From positions 1,178,001 through 1,242,000 of the forward strand of contig NZ_CP035632.1 of the NCBI RefSeq assembly GCF_008807075.1: 64,000 nucleotides of DNA, written 5' to 3'. Source of the DNA: Synechococcus sp. RSCCF101. Its GTDB lineage: Bacteria > Cyanobacteriota > Cyanobacteriia > PCC-6307 > Cyanobiaceae. Of the stretch, positions 17,642 through 24,783 are shown piece after piece. How positions within the stretch are numbered: position 1 is the first letter of the stretch; each line of letters begins with the position of its first letter. Position numbers and translations under genes: made by a program. Below the pieces are notes generated by a model that did no database searches, was not told where the DNA came from, and saw only the letters and a program-made list of their open reading frames with translations.

Positions 17642-18481
17642 TCAGCTGTCGACGGAAGCGGCCAGAACGATCCGGTCGCGTCCCTCGTGCTTGGCCCGGT
17701 AGAGGGCTTCATCGGCGCGGTGGATCGTGTCGCTGTAGCGCTCCCCGATCCGATGCTCGGCCAGTCCGATGCTGACGGTGCACTGAATCACAACCTCGTT
17801 GCAGCTGGTCTGCATCAGGCGGATCTGCTGGAGGACGCGTTCGGCTCCGTGGATGGCCAGTGACTGCGGGGAGCCGGCAAAGAGGATCAGGAACTCCTCA
17901 CCACCCCAGCGTCCGCAGAGGTCGTAGTCACGCAGCTTGGCTTCCAGCGTTCTGGCGAGATTCACCAGGACGGCATCACCGGCATCGTGACCGTGGGCGT
18001 CATTGATGGACTTGAAGAAGTCGACATCCAGGATGGCAATACAATAGGCCGATCCGGTGCGGGCGCTCCGCTCATCCTCCGCCTGGCAGCGTTCGTTCAT
18101 CATCCGGCGGTTGCACAGGTTGGTCAGAGGGTCCCGGGTTGAGGCCACTTCAAGGGCCTCATTGAGGTCCTTGAGCATGGACTGGTAGCGATCCGAAATG
18201 CGAGTGACTTTCTCGATCTGCCGCTCCAGCCGCTCAAAGCGCTGATCAACGCTGCGACGTTCGGAGAAGGGTCGATTGCTGTTGCGGCGTTCCGGAGCAC
18301 CGGTCGCACGCTCCAGACGGTCGATCTTGTCGACGTGATCGTTCCAGAGGCTCTCGAGCGCCTGATGCAGGGGGTGATTGCGATAAGCAGGATCCTCGAG
18401 GAGGGACTGAATCGTCTTCTCGAGCTCGGCCTGGCAGGCGGATGGCGCTGGCAGCGAGGGGAGGTCGGGGGCCGGGGTCAC
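17642..18481 (-). CDS. siaD: GGDEF diguanylate cyclase, SiaD-like
   Basis: Makes cyclic di-GMP from two GTP. The 279-residue cytoplasmic protein has an N-terminal helical, coiled-coil-like half (about residues 20-115) and a GGDEF domain from DPLTNLCNRR (117-126) onward. The active-site motif GGEEF is at 193-197 and the metal-binding LDVDFFKSIND at 151-161. RDYD at 184-187, five residues before GGEEF, is a complete inhibitory I-site for product feedback. There is no sensor or membrane segment, as in SiaD, whose stalk is activated by SiaC. The GTG start overlaps the SiaC stop (GTGA), so it is the last gene of a four-gene coupled operon. Confidence 0.88.
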   Translation of the reverse strand: MTPAPDLPSLPAPSACQAELEKTIQSLLEDPAYRNHPLHQALESLWNDHVDKIDRLERATGAPERRNSNRPFSERRSVDQRFERLERQIEKVTRISDRYQSMLKDLNEALEVASTRDPLTNLCNRRMMNERCQAEDERSARTGSAYCIAILDVDFFKSINDAHGHDAGDAVLVNLARTLEAKLRDYDLCGRWGGEEFLILFAGSPQSLAIHGAERVLQQIRLMQTSCNEVVIQCTVSIGLAEHRIGERYSDTIHRADEALYRAKHEGRDRIVLAASVDS

Positions 18482-18870
18482 GGCTGCTCCGCTGTGATCA
18501 CGAAGGGGAAGGTGTAGTCCTCCTTGAACTCTTCGCCAAGCTCGGCAGCGCGAGGATTGCGATGGTCGTAGTACCAGCGCACACTCACATCCCGCCCGGT
18601 GGAAAAGGAGTCCTCAAGCGCATCAAAGACATCTATCATTGCCCGAATGCTGCTGGTGTTCAGATAGGTGAGGGAGAGAACCAACGCAAGAGGAGCCGAT
18701 GAGCTTGAGAGATAGAGCTCAGTCCACTCGATCAGATCGTCGAACAGTTCGAAGGTGTTCTCTGGATACGATTCACCCTCGATGCGAAGCAACCCCTCCT
18801 GCCAGACCGCATGAATCAACGGCGTGCAGGATGTGGGTTCAACGCGGAGATCACTGCCTTGCGTCACCAT
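18478..18870 (-). CDS. siaC: SiaC-like regulator (DUF1987)
   Basis: A small cytoplasmic switch protein of 130 residues. In Pseudomonas the unphosphorylated SiaC binds and activates the SiaD cyclase; SiaB phosphorylates it and SiaA removes the phosphate. The family motifs are here: RIEGESYPENTFELFDDLIE, then SLTYLNTSSIRAMIDV, where the Thr/Ser in NTSS is the expected phosphorylation site, then WYYDHRNPRAAELGEEF. The ATG at 18870 is used; another ATG at 18879 lies 2 bp after the siaB stop and would add three residues. Identification is strengthened by the exact gene order around it. Confidence 0.88.
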   Translation of the reverse strand: MVTQGSDLRVEPTSCTPLIHAVWQEGLLRIEGESYPENTFELFDDLIEWTELYLSSSSAPLALVLSLTYLNTSSIRAMIDVFDALEDSFSTGRDVSVRWYYDHRNPRAAELGEEFKEDYTFPFVITAEQP

Positions 18871-18880
18871 CGACCTCATC

Positions 18881-19438
18881 TCAGATCACCGCCCGCACAG
18901 CCAGGAACGCAAGACCATCCGGCACCAGCTGCTCATCCATGTAGGCCTGAACCGGCTGACGCACCGTCCGGGCCACCTGCAGCAGCCCCAGACCCGCACC
19001 GGAGGTGGCCCCATCCACGCGGGGGCGGCGCAGCTGCTTTTTGTAGCGCTGTTTGAGCGCCGCGGCGTCCAGGTCGTGCAGCTCGGAGATGCGACGGATC
19101 ACATCCCGGCCATCCTCGGGATGGACCCAGTTGCCGGCGGTGATGCTGATGGAGCCGGCATCGGTCTCACTGATCACAACCGTGGCTGAGGATTGCACGT
19201 CACTGAGCTCATGCGTACGGGCGTAGTGACTGATGTTCTGACAGAACTCGATGTAGACACTGAACACATCGACAGCTGTGGAGGCGTGGGGCTGAACCGA
19301 CTCGATATGCCGCTTGAGCGCAAGACCCATCTCACCGATGAGATTGCTTGAGATCAACCCATTGAAGCACATCAGGATCCGATGGTCATTGAAGGTCTGC
19401 CGCAACCTGCCCAGGCTCAGAAGTGCGTCCTCACTCAT
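18881..19438 (-). CDS. siaB: SiaB-like protein kinase (DUF6272 family)
   Basis: A 185-residue protein with a reduced GHKL-type ATP-binding fold: an N-box-like EFCQNISHYAR (about residues 67-77) and a G-box-like SGAGLGLLQVART near 145-157. Family members phosphorylate SiaC on Ser/Thr and so switch off the cyclase. The ATG start overlaps the SiaA stop by ATGA, and siaC starts 2-11 bp downstream, depending on which ATG is used. DUF6272 is often annotated as unknown; the kinase call relies on neighbours SiaA, SiaC and SiaD as well as on the two boxes. Confidence 0.85.
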   Translation of the reverse strand: MSEDALLSLGRLRQTFNDHRILMCFNGLISSNLIGEMGLALKRHIESVQPHASTAVDVFSVYIEFCQNISHYARTHELSDVQSSATVVISETDAGSISITAGNWVHPEDGRDVIRRISELHDLDAAALKQRYKKQLRRPRVDGATSGAGLGLLQVARTVRQPVQAYMDEQLVPDGLAFLAVRAVI

Positions 19439-20595
19439 GCGATCACAGCCTCATCGAAGCGGAAGCAGAGGATGGTCACATCGTCGCGCTGCTGATGATC
19501 ACCCCGGAAGTGGTCAAAGGTGGTTGCCAGCACATCCTTCTGCCGGTGAATCGGCAGAGCGGAGTTGCGCTGAATCCAGTCCTGGAAGCGATCAGTGCCG
19601 AAGCCGAAGCCATCGCTGCCTCCGGCCTGATCAAGGATGCCATCGGTGGTGAGGTAGTAGGTCGTTCCGGGCCGCAGCACCACATCATGATCGCTGTACT
19701 GGCCCTGTCGCTTCTGCCAGAGCGAACGCTTGTCGCCTCGGATCATGCCCACACGGCTGCCATCGCTCCAGAACAGATGAATGTGAGCACCGCTGAAGCG
19801 GAGCAGCGATCGATCGAAGTCGAGCATGACAAGGCCAAGGTCCATACCCGTCGCCAGGGCCCTGGATTCGTGGGCTTCACGGAACAGGGGCCGCATGAGC
19901 TGGTCCACGGTGTCCATCAGAACGGCCGGTGAAGCGATCCCGACCTGATGAACGGCCCGGTCCAGACTGGAGCGGGCCAGCATGGTCATCATGGCCCCGG
20001 CGACACCATGGCCGGCACAGTCGGCCACGCCGGCGAGGCAGCGGGAGCCTTCACGATGGAAGAGATAACAATCACCTCCCACACCGTCGCGTGGTTTCCA
20101 GATGACGAAATAATTGTCGGCGAACGTCTGCTGGAGCTGGGAGTCCGGCAGAATCGTTCGCTGGAGCAGGGAGGCGTAGCGGATGGAGGCGCCGATCTGA
20201 TTCTGAGCGGCGCGAAGTTCAACGTTGTAGTCGTTGAGCTTGCCGGTGTAGCTGCTGATCGTCTCGAGGACGGAATTGAAGCCACGGGCCACAGCCGAGA
20301 CCTCATCACTGCCACGCACGGTCAGTCGGGAGCTGAAGTCGCCGGATTCGATCTGCAGGGCTTCACGGGAGAGCACGCTCAGTGGGCCGAGCACCCGGGT
20401 GTAGATCAACCGGTAGGACAGCAGGGACAGCAGGACCAGGAAGAAGCTCAGCAGACCCGCAACCGGCAAGAGTTCCTGGCTGCGCCAGGGGCTGGCCACA
20501 AGCGCCTGGACAACGACGAACAGATAAATCAGAACGATCCCATTGCACACCGCCAGCAGGGTGAACAGCTTCTGAATCGTGAGCCGACGGGTCAT
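19435..20595 (-). CDS. siaA: SiaA-like membrane PP2C/SpoIIE phosphatase with HAMP domain
   Basis: A 386-residue membrane protein expected to dephosphorylate SiaC. Two membrane helices (about 11-31 and 43-62) are separated by only about a dozen residues. A HAMP domain (about 62-115) and a short helix lead into the PP2C/SpoIIE domain, with the metal-binding motifs DGVGGDCYLF, VADCAGHGVAGAMM, TTDGILDQAGG and RDDVTILCFRF. As far as I know, characterised SiaA proteins carry a large extracytoplasmic sensor region; here it is essentially missing, so the input signal must reach the protein through the membrane or HAMP segment, or by another route. It is the first gene of the coupled siaABCD order. 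Confidence 0.85.
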   Translation of the reverse strand: MTRRLTIQKLFTLLAVCNGIVLIYLFVVVQALVASPWRSQELLPVAGLLSFFLVLLSLLSYRLIYTRVLGPLSVLSREALQIESGDFSSRLTVRGSDEVSAVARGFNSVLETISSYTGKLNDYNVELRAAQNQIGASIRYASLLQRTILPDSQLQQTFADNYFVIWKPRDGVGGDCYLFHREGSRCLAGVADCAGHGVAGAMMTMLARSSLDRAVHQVGIASPAVLMDTVDQLMRPLFREAHESRALATGMDLGLVMLDFDRSLLRFSGAHIHLFWSDGSRVGMIRGDKRSLWQKRQGQYSDHDVVLRPGTTYYLTTDGILDQAGGSDGFGFGTDRFQDWIQRNSALPIHRQKDVLATTFDHFRGDHQQRDDVTILCFRFDEAVIA

Positions 20596-20661
20596 GCTCA
20601 GCGCCTGACTCTCTCAGGCTAGGGATTCCCCAGTGGGCTGACCATGGCAGAATCCGCTCAG

Positions 20662-20746
20662 GGAGGGGTGGTCGAGTGGTTGATGGCTCTGGTCTTGAAA
20701 ACCAGCGAGGTGCAAGCCTCCGTGGGTTCGAATCCCACCCCCTCCG
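20662..20746 (+). tRNA. tRNA-Ser (anticodon UGA)
   Basis: The cloverleaf can be folded by eye. Acceptor stem GGAGGGG (20662-20668) pairs with CCCCTCC (20739-20745), with discriminator G20746. The anticodon stem CTGGT/ACCAG encloses loop CTTGAAA with anticodon TGA at 20696-20698. A long variable arm (GCGAGG...CCTCC region) is typical of class II serine tRNAs. The T-arm is GTGGG-TTCGAAT-CCCAC (20722-20738). The 3' CCA is not encoded. The length of 85 bases fits. Confidence 0.97.
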
Positions 20747-20853
20747 CTTCTATTCTCCGATGCACGGCTGAAGCCGCCCGGTCAGGCCACAGCAGCTGAG
20801 GCTCTCCGTCACGTCAGCAGGCACTGACGCCGAGCGTTCGCTGGGCGTCGCCG

Positions 20854-21138
20854 ATGTGCCGCATGAGTGGATTTTCCTATCATCTGCCTGTCATCGTTCA
20901 GCGCATGGTTCCTGGAGACATCGCCCGCGTGCGCCTTGGAGAGGGTCACACCCGTCCGGTTCGCCGTTGCCTGGACGGAAAGCAGGCGCGGATCATCTCC
21001 ATGGAGGGTGATCTGCTCAAGGTCTCCCTCCTACACGACGCGTCCCGCACGTTCAGTGTGCGCAGCAGTGAAGTGGAGGCCCTTGAGTCCCCCGTGGAGC
21101 TTTCGAGCGAGCGGCACGCCGAGCCCATCGCACCCTGA
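20854..21138 (+). CDS. Hypothetical small protein
   Basis: Up to 94 residues with no family I recognise. The central part (MVPGDIARVRLGEG, RRCLDGKQARIISMEGDLLK, RTFSVRSSEVEALES) looks like a small beta-rich domain, somewhat like a KOW or SH3-type fold, but this is only an impression. The start could be the ATG at 20854, 20863 or 20905; the last begins at the ordered part. The 107 bp between the tRNA and this gene shows nothing else. It is convergent with the binding-protein gene to its right. Confidence 0.5.
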   Translation: MCRMSGFSYHLPVIVQRMVPGDIARVRLGEGHTRPVRRCLDGKQARIISMEGDLLKVSLLHDASRTFSVRSSEVEALESPVELSSERHAEPIAP

Positions 21139-21150
21139 CGACCGCACAGC

Positions 21151-22194
21151 TCAGCAGAGCTCGCTCAGCACCGGCCGGTCGCACAGCTGCTCCCCGCTGG
21201 TCAGCGGTCCCAGATCGTCCCAGGGCACGATCCACACATCGTCCGGCACATCCTCCAGGAGCGCATCCACACCCGGGTTGGGCAGTTCAACGATGCGGCG
21301 CTCGCGCAGGTTCAGTCGCCGCCGCAACCAGGGCCTGACCATGGCCTTCTCCAGCAGAGCCTGGTAACGACCGTCGGCGATCGCCCGCCTCAGACCCTCA
21401 TCCAGGGCGCTCGCGAGCTCGTCCTGACTGGGATGGACGTAGAACATCATCGCGAAGGGATACGCCAGCAACAGGTGGTCGTCCAGCTCGACCCGGGGGT
21501 AGCGGCGTTCCACGACGAGGTGATCGGTGCCGAGCTCCGGCAGACCGCGGGGGATCATGTCGATCCGGTTCTCGTTGAGCAGCTCGAACAGGAGATCGGG
21601 TTCCACTTCAAACGTGCGCAGGCCGGCAGCCGCCATCAGCCGGGCATCGCTCCAGCCGGTCCCCTGGGCCACAACCAGTCCCTGCAGATCCTCCAGCAGT
21701 CGGCTGGAGGCCAGTCGATCACGCCTGGAGCGGTTGACCCAGAGCCCACGCAGTCCCAGCAGCCCGCCGAGAACGGGCACCGGCACCGGCCTCAGGCGAC
21801 GGTGCAGCTCAGGGCCCGCGCCGAAGAAGCCCACAGTGAGTCCGGCGGGATTATCGCTGCTCACATCGGGCGAGGCAGCGAGGCGCTGCACCGCCATCTC
21901 CTGATTGCCGGGCAGGCGTGCGTAACCCATCACAAAGGGTCGGCCGCTGGCCTCCAGTGCCAGGCGCAGCACCCGATAGGGCAGGGCATCCGGTGTGCTG
22001 GAGGCCGTTCTGGGCACCACGACCCGCAGGGTTCCCGGCGGAACGTTGGCCAGCTCATCCACCGTGAGTTCATCGTCATCACGGATGGTCGGGCGCTCGC
22101 GGATGCGATCTTCGATCCGGGCCCACCCCACCGCGAGGATGGCGACCGAGGCCAGCAGGGCGCCGGCGGCCCAGATGCGCGAGCGCCAGCCCAT
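21151..22194 (-). CDS. Membrane-anchored periplasmic solute-binding protein (SBP_bac_3-like)
   Basis: 347 residues from the ATG at 22194. A single N-terminal hydrophobic segment (about residues 6-23) without an evident cleavage or lipobox site suggests a membrane anchor. The rest resembles the amino-acid-binding SBP_bac_3 fold: a first strand GTLRVVVPRT, a central LEDLQGLVVAQGTGWSD segment of the kind that crosses to the second lobe, LLFELLNENRIDMIPRG and the final helix ALDEGLRRAIADGRYQALLEKA. No ABC permease or ATPase is nearby. The start overlaps by one base the stop of the channel-like gene (TGATG), so the two are translationally coupled. A role as ligand-binding partner of that channel is inference. 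Confidence 0.7.
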   Translation of the reverse strand: MGWRSRIWAAGALLASVAILAVGWARIEDRIRERPTIRDDDELTVDELANVPPGTLRVVVPRTASSTPDALPYRVLRLALEASGRPFVMGYARLPGNQEMAVQRLAASPDVSSDNPAGLTVGFFGAGPELHRRLRPVPVPVLGGLLGLRGLWVNRSRRDRLASSRLLEDLQGLVVAQGTGWSDARLMAAAGLRTFEVEPDLLFELLNENRIDMIPRGLPELGTDHLVVERRYPRVELDDHLLLAYPFAMMFYVHPSQDELASALDEGLRRAIADGRYQALLEKAMVRPWLRRRLNLRERRIVELPNPGVDALLEDVPDDVWIVPWDDLGPLTSGEQLCDRPVLSELC

Positions 22195-23273
22195 CAGCCG
22201 CTCACCACCCCGCGGGGGATCAGGGCGTAGATGGCGCTCATGGTGAGCAGCAGGTAGCTGGGCAGCACGGCGGACTGGAGCAGGGAGCGCCACCGTCTCG
22301 GCCAGCCCTCCATCTGGTGATCGATGATCTCATCGGCACCGATCACATAGAGGATGCCCACCAGGATCACCAGCTGCAGCTGGCCAATGAACCCGGCCAT
22401 CGCATCCACAGGCAGGATGCCGGCCAGGAAGACGTAGTTGCCCGCCGCGGAGACCACTGCCGCCAGGATCAGATCGTCCCGGGTGCGATGAATCACGAGT
22501 GCCAGCACGCAGAGGCCGATCGCCAGCATGTAGCCGAGAAAATCCGGCACCAGATAGAGCGAGGCTCGTCTGGAGATCTCCAGCGTGCTCGTCACCGCCT
22601 CGGCCCGCCCGGGCGAGCCGACCTCCAGGCGCGGGTCGCCCAGGTTGCTGAGGGTCTGAAGCCGGTTCAGGCTGATGCCGCTCTCCCCGAGCTGCCAGCC
22701 ATAGAGATAGAGGGTGGGACTGACACCGCTGTTGGCCGTGTCGACCTCCAGTGCGGGGCTTCGGCGCAACGGGTTGGCATAACCCACCTGCAGGTTGAGG
22801 AGATGGCTGTCGAAGGGATAGCTGTCGAGGCGCCAGCGATGCACGAAGCGCCCGTGGACCGTGTACAGCGACCAGATCCGCGATCCGATGCGCTCCCGGC
22901 TGAGCCGTTCGAAGCGGTCCAGATCTGCATTGAAGATGCTGTTGAGCACCGTCAGGTCGTCGCTGGGGTTCTCGGCCTCATCGCCGGGCCAGAGGGTCCA
23001 GAGATACAGCTGAGCGTTGAAGGAGGCGTTGTGGAGATCGATCCCGTCCAGCTGGGTGAGGTACATCCCCACCCGCAGGGTGTCCGGGAGAAGCGGCGCC
23101 TGATCGATGGTGGCCGGCAGCCCCGGCATCGGATCATCCGAGGCGAAGGGAACAGCGGCTGGGGCGGGAACGGCCCGCATGCCGGGACCGGCCAGCAGAG
23201 CCAGCAGCGTGATCACCACGATGAGGGCCCGTCCCCGCTTCCAGCCAGGTCTGCCGTGGGTCCGACGCGCCAT
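22194..23273 (-). CDS. Pentameric ligand-gated ion channel-like membrane protein
   Basis: 359 residues with a signal peptide (about 1-40), a beta-rich extracytoplasmic domain (about 60-235) and four C-terminal helices at about 239-261, 267-287, 293-313 and 330-352. This is the topology of prokaryotic pLGICs. The domain has an opening strand LRVGMYLTQLDGIDLHNASF, a tryptophan-containing LYLWTLWPGD segment and SYPFDSHLLNLQV at 151-163, matching the conserved aromatic-Pro-Phe-Asp of the Pro-loop. TLEISRRASLYLVPDF leads into the first helix, as in the family. Flanking cysteines of eukaryotic Cys-loops are absent, as in other prokaryotic members. The second helix (RDDLILAAVVSAAGNY) is unusual for a pore helix, so channel activity is uncertain; a sensor role is possible. 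Confidence 0.68.
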   Translation of the reverse strand: MARRTHGRPGWKRGRALIVVITLLALLAGPGMRAVPAPAAVPFASDDPMPGLPATIDQAPLLPDTLRVGMYLTQLDGIDLHNASFNAQLYLWTLWPGDEAENPSDDLTVLNSIFNADLDRFERLSRERIGSRIWSLYTVHGRFVHRWRLDSYPFDSHLLNLQVGYANPLRRSPALEVDTANSGVSPTLYLYGWQLGESGISLNRLQTLSNLGDPRLEVGSPGRAEAVTSTLEISRRASLYLVPDFLGYMLAIGLCVLALVIHRTRDDLILAAVVSAAGNYVFLAGILPVDAMAGFIGQLQLVILVGILYVIGADEIIDHQMEGWPRRWRSLLQSAVLPSYLLLTMSAIYALIPRGVVSG

Positions 23274-23337
23274 CAACGCAGCCAGGGGGGAACGGCGCTC
23301 AGGACAAGGAATGCCATCACCGGAACGCGGGCGCAAC

Positions 23338-23370
23338 ACTTCTCAAGGTTTCCGTTACAGTTTGAGAAGT
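23338..23370 (+). promoter_or_regulatory. Promoter/operator-like region of the hli gene
   Basis: A perfect 9 bp inverted repeat, ACTTCTCAA (23338-23346) and TTGAGAAGT (23362-23370), flanks 15 bases that contain TACAGT at 23356-23361, a reasonable -10 box 25 bases before the ATG. The -35 region is weak. The string GTTACAGTT also occurs upstream of the second hli gene near 32965. An operator or a RpaB-type HLR1 half-site is possible but not proven. Confidence 0.4.
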
Positions 23371-23386
23371 CGACCACTTCAACTCC

Positions 23387-23530
23387 ATGTCCGACTCCAC
23401 CTCCCGCTTCGGATTCGTCGCCTTCGCCGAAACCTGGAACGGCCGCATGGCCATGATGGGCTTCGTGATCGGTCTGGCCACCGAACTGCTCACCGGTCAG
23501 GGCATCCTCTCCCAGATCGGCCTCGGCTGA
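23387..23530 (+). CDS. hli: High-light-inducible protein (single-helix CAB-like), 47 residues
   Basis: A small thylakoid protein of the LHC superfamily. The single membrane helix carries the chlorophyll-binding motif AETWNGRMAMMGFVIGLATE (about residues 14-33), where ExxNGRxAMxGF is diagnostic. HLIPs bind chlorophyll and carotenoid and protect photosystem assembly under strong light. The protein ends GQGILSQIGLG, as is usual for short Hli proteins. It has its own promoter-like region and a strong terminator, so it is probably monocistronic. Confidence 0.93.
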   Translation: MSDSTSRFGFVAFAETWNGRMAMMGFVIGLATELLTGQGILSQIGLG

Positions 23531-23570
23531 GTCGACGTCCCTGAAAGGGGTCGTCCAGACGCCCCTCGTC

Positions 23571-23613
23571 AAAGACCCCATGCCGACGAGCCGTTCGCCG
23601 GCATGGGGTCTTT
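23571..23613 (+). terminator. Strong hairpin terminator after hli
   Basis: A perfect 15 bp inverted repeat (23571-23585 with 23599-23613) with a 13-base loop. The outer pairs are AAAGACCCC/GGGGTCTTT, so the descending arm ends in TTT, then C. It lies 40 bp after the hli stop and before the SNase-like gene. Confidence 0.8.
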
Positions 23614-23711
23614 CAGTGCATTGGCCCGCAACCCTGTCGTGATGCGATGAACCCGGCACCTGGCATCTGGCCTCTGCTTCAATGCCGGACCCGAGCCTGA
23701 GGCCTGTGGCC

Positions 23712-24272
23712 ATGCGAGGCGACCACCCCACCCGACTGCGGCACTGCCCGCCCCTGATCCTCTGGGGCCTGCTGGGCGCGACTCTGGCCATGGCTGCTTC
23801 AGGAGCCCGTCTCGTTGCTGGCGAACGTCCCCGCCAGGAGGGCACGGTGCTGGCCGTTCAGGATGGCCAGGAGCTTCTGGTCCGCTTCGACAACGAGGCC
23901 GACAGCGTGCGCCTTGCCTGTCTCCAGGCACCCCGGCCGGAGCAGCAGCCCCACGCCGGCGACGCCCAAAGAGCTCTGGAGGAGCTGGTCGGAGCGGGAG
24001 ACTCGGTGTCGCTGGAGCTGCGGGGACGCGACGTGTACGGTCGCACGGTTGCGGTCGTGCGGCTGGGCCAGCAGGACCTGGGAGCCCAGCTGGTGGCCGG
24101 GGGCATGGTCTTCGCCCATGACGGCTACGTGGGCCGTTGCGATGATCTGGGCTATCCCGCTCTGCAGAACGAGGCCAGGAAGGCGGGCCGCGGCTTCTGG
24201 CGGAGCCATCCGGAGGGCATCGCGCGTCCCTGGAACCTGATCGAGCAGCAGGGCGGCAACCAGCTGCCGTAA
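23712..24272 (+). CDS. Exported thermonuclease-like (SNase) protein
   Basis: A staphylococcal-nuclease-fold protein of about 186 residues from the ATG at 23712; an ATG at 23682 would add ten residues. A signal peptide or anchor is present (LILWGLLGATLAMAASGARL). The OB-fold core shows GTVLAVQDGQELLVRF, DSVRLACLQAPRPEQQP, ALEELVGAGDSVSLELRGRD, YGRTVAVVRLG and NEARKAGRGFWR. In the classic family the metal and phosphate ligands are in R-LxGIDAPE and D-YGR; here the first is altered to RLACLQAPRPE, so nuclease activity may be reduced or different. Confidence 0.82.
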   Translation: MRGDHPTRLRHCPPLILWGLLGATLAMAASGARLVAGERPRQEGTVLAVQDGQELLVRFDNEADSVRLACLQAPRPEQQPHAGDAQRALEELVGAGDSVSLELRGRDVYGRTVAVVRLGQQDLGAQLVAGGMVFAHDGYVGRCDDLGYPALQNEARKAGRGFWRSHPEGIARPWNLIEQQGGNQLP

Positions 24273-24390
24273 GCAGGGCCGCGTCCTGAACGATCCGCCA
24301 CCCCGAACCCGCCAAACCGCAGCAACGCCGACAGCTCGGATCGGCCCGGGCCGGTTGAGATGGAGCGTCATTGCCACACGCGAAGCAACG

Positions 24391-24627
24391 GTGCCTTACG
24401 AACCCGGGACCTCCGACTGCCGGCTGCTGATCGAATCCAAGAGCAGCATTGAAGCCACCCTGATGCGGCTCTCCCAGCTGGAGGGCACCGATCACATCCG
24501 CCGCCAGCTGGTGTCCGTGTACAACCAGCTGGAGGGGCTCCACGATCTCAAGCGAGCCCAGCGCAACCCACCCACGGAATCCGACGGCCCATGCCCTTCC
24601 GAAATGATCAGCGCCCTGCCTGGCTGA
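24391..24627 (+). CDS. Hypothetical small helical protein
   Basis: A 78-residue protein from the GTG at 24391; a TTG at 24355 is the only longer alternative. The middle is clearly helical (IEATLMRLSQLEGTDHIR, QLVSVYNQLEGLHDLKRA) and the C-terminus is short and polar. No family is recognised. The last 37 bp overlap the 42-codon membrane-protein frame that starts at 24591. Confidence 0.5.
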   Translation: MPYEPGTSDCRLLIESKSSIEATLMRLSQLEGTDHIRRQLVSVYNQLEGLHDLKRAQRNPPTESDGPCPSEMISALPG

Positions 24628-24719
24628 ACTGGGCCTTCCTGGCCATGTTTCTCTGGAGCAGCTGGCAACTGGCCGGGTTCTGGCTGCAGCGTCTTCACGG
24701 CAGCTCCCTGATGGGATGA
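24591..24719 (+). CDS. Possible 42-residue membrane protein
   Basis: A short frame from the ATG at 24591, overlapping the end of the preceding small gene by 37 bp. The peptide is a short polar lead (MPFRNDQRPA), then WLNWAFLAMFLWSSWQLAGF, a convincing Trp-rich transmembrane helix, then a basic tail. Cyanobacteria have many such single-helix proteins. No ribosome-binding site is obvious, so it is a candidate rather than a firm gene. Confidence 0.4.
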   Translation: MPFRNDQRPAWLNWAFLAMFLWSSWQLAGFWLQRLHGSSLMG

Positions 24720-24783
24720 CATGCAGGGGATGCCCCCCGGCGGCGCTCAGGCAGGCGCGCCGGGTCAGGGCTGCCCCGGCAGA

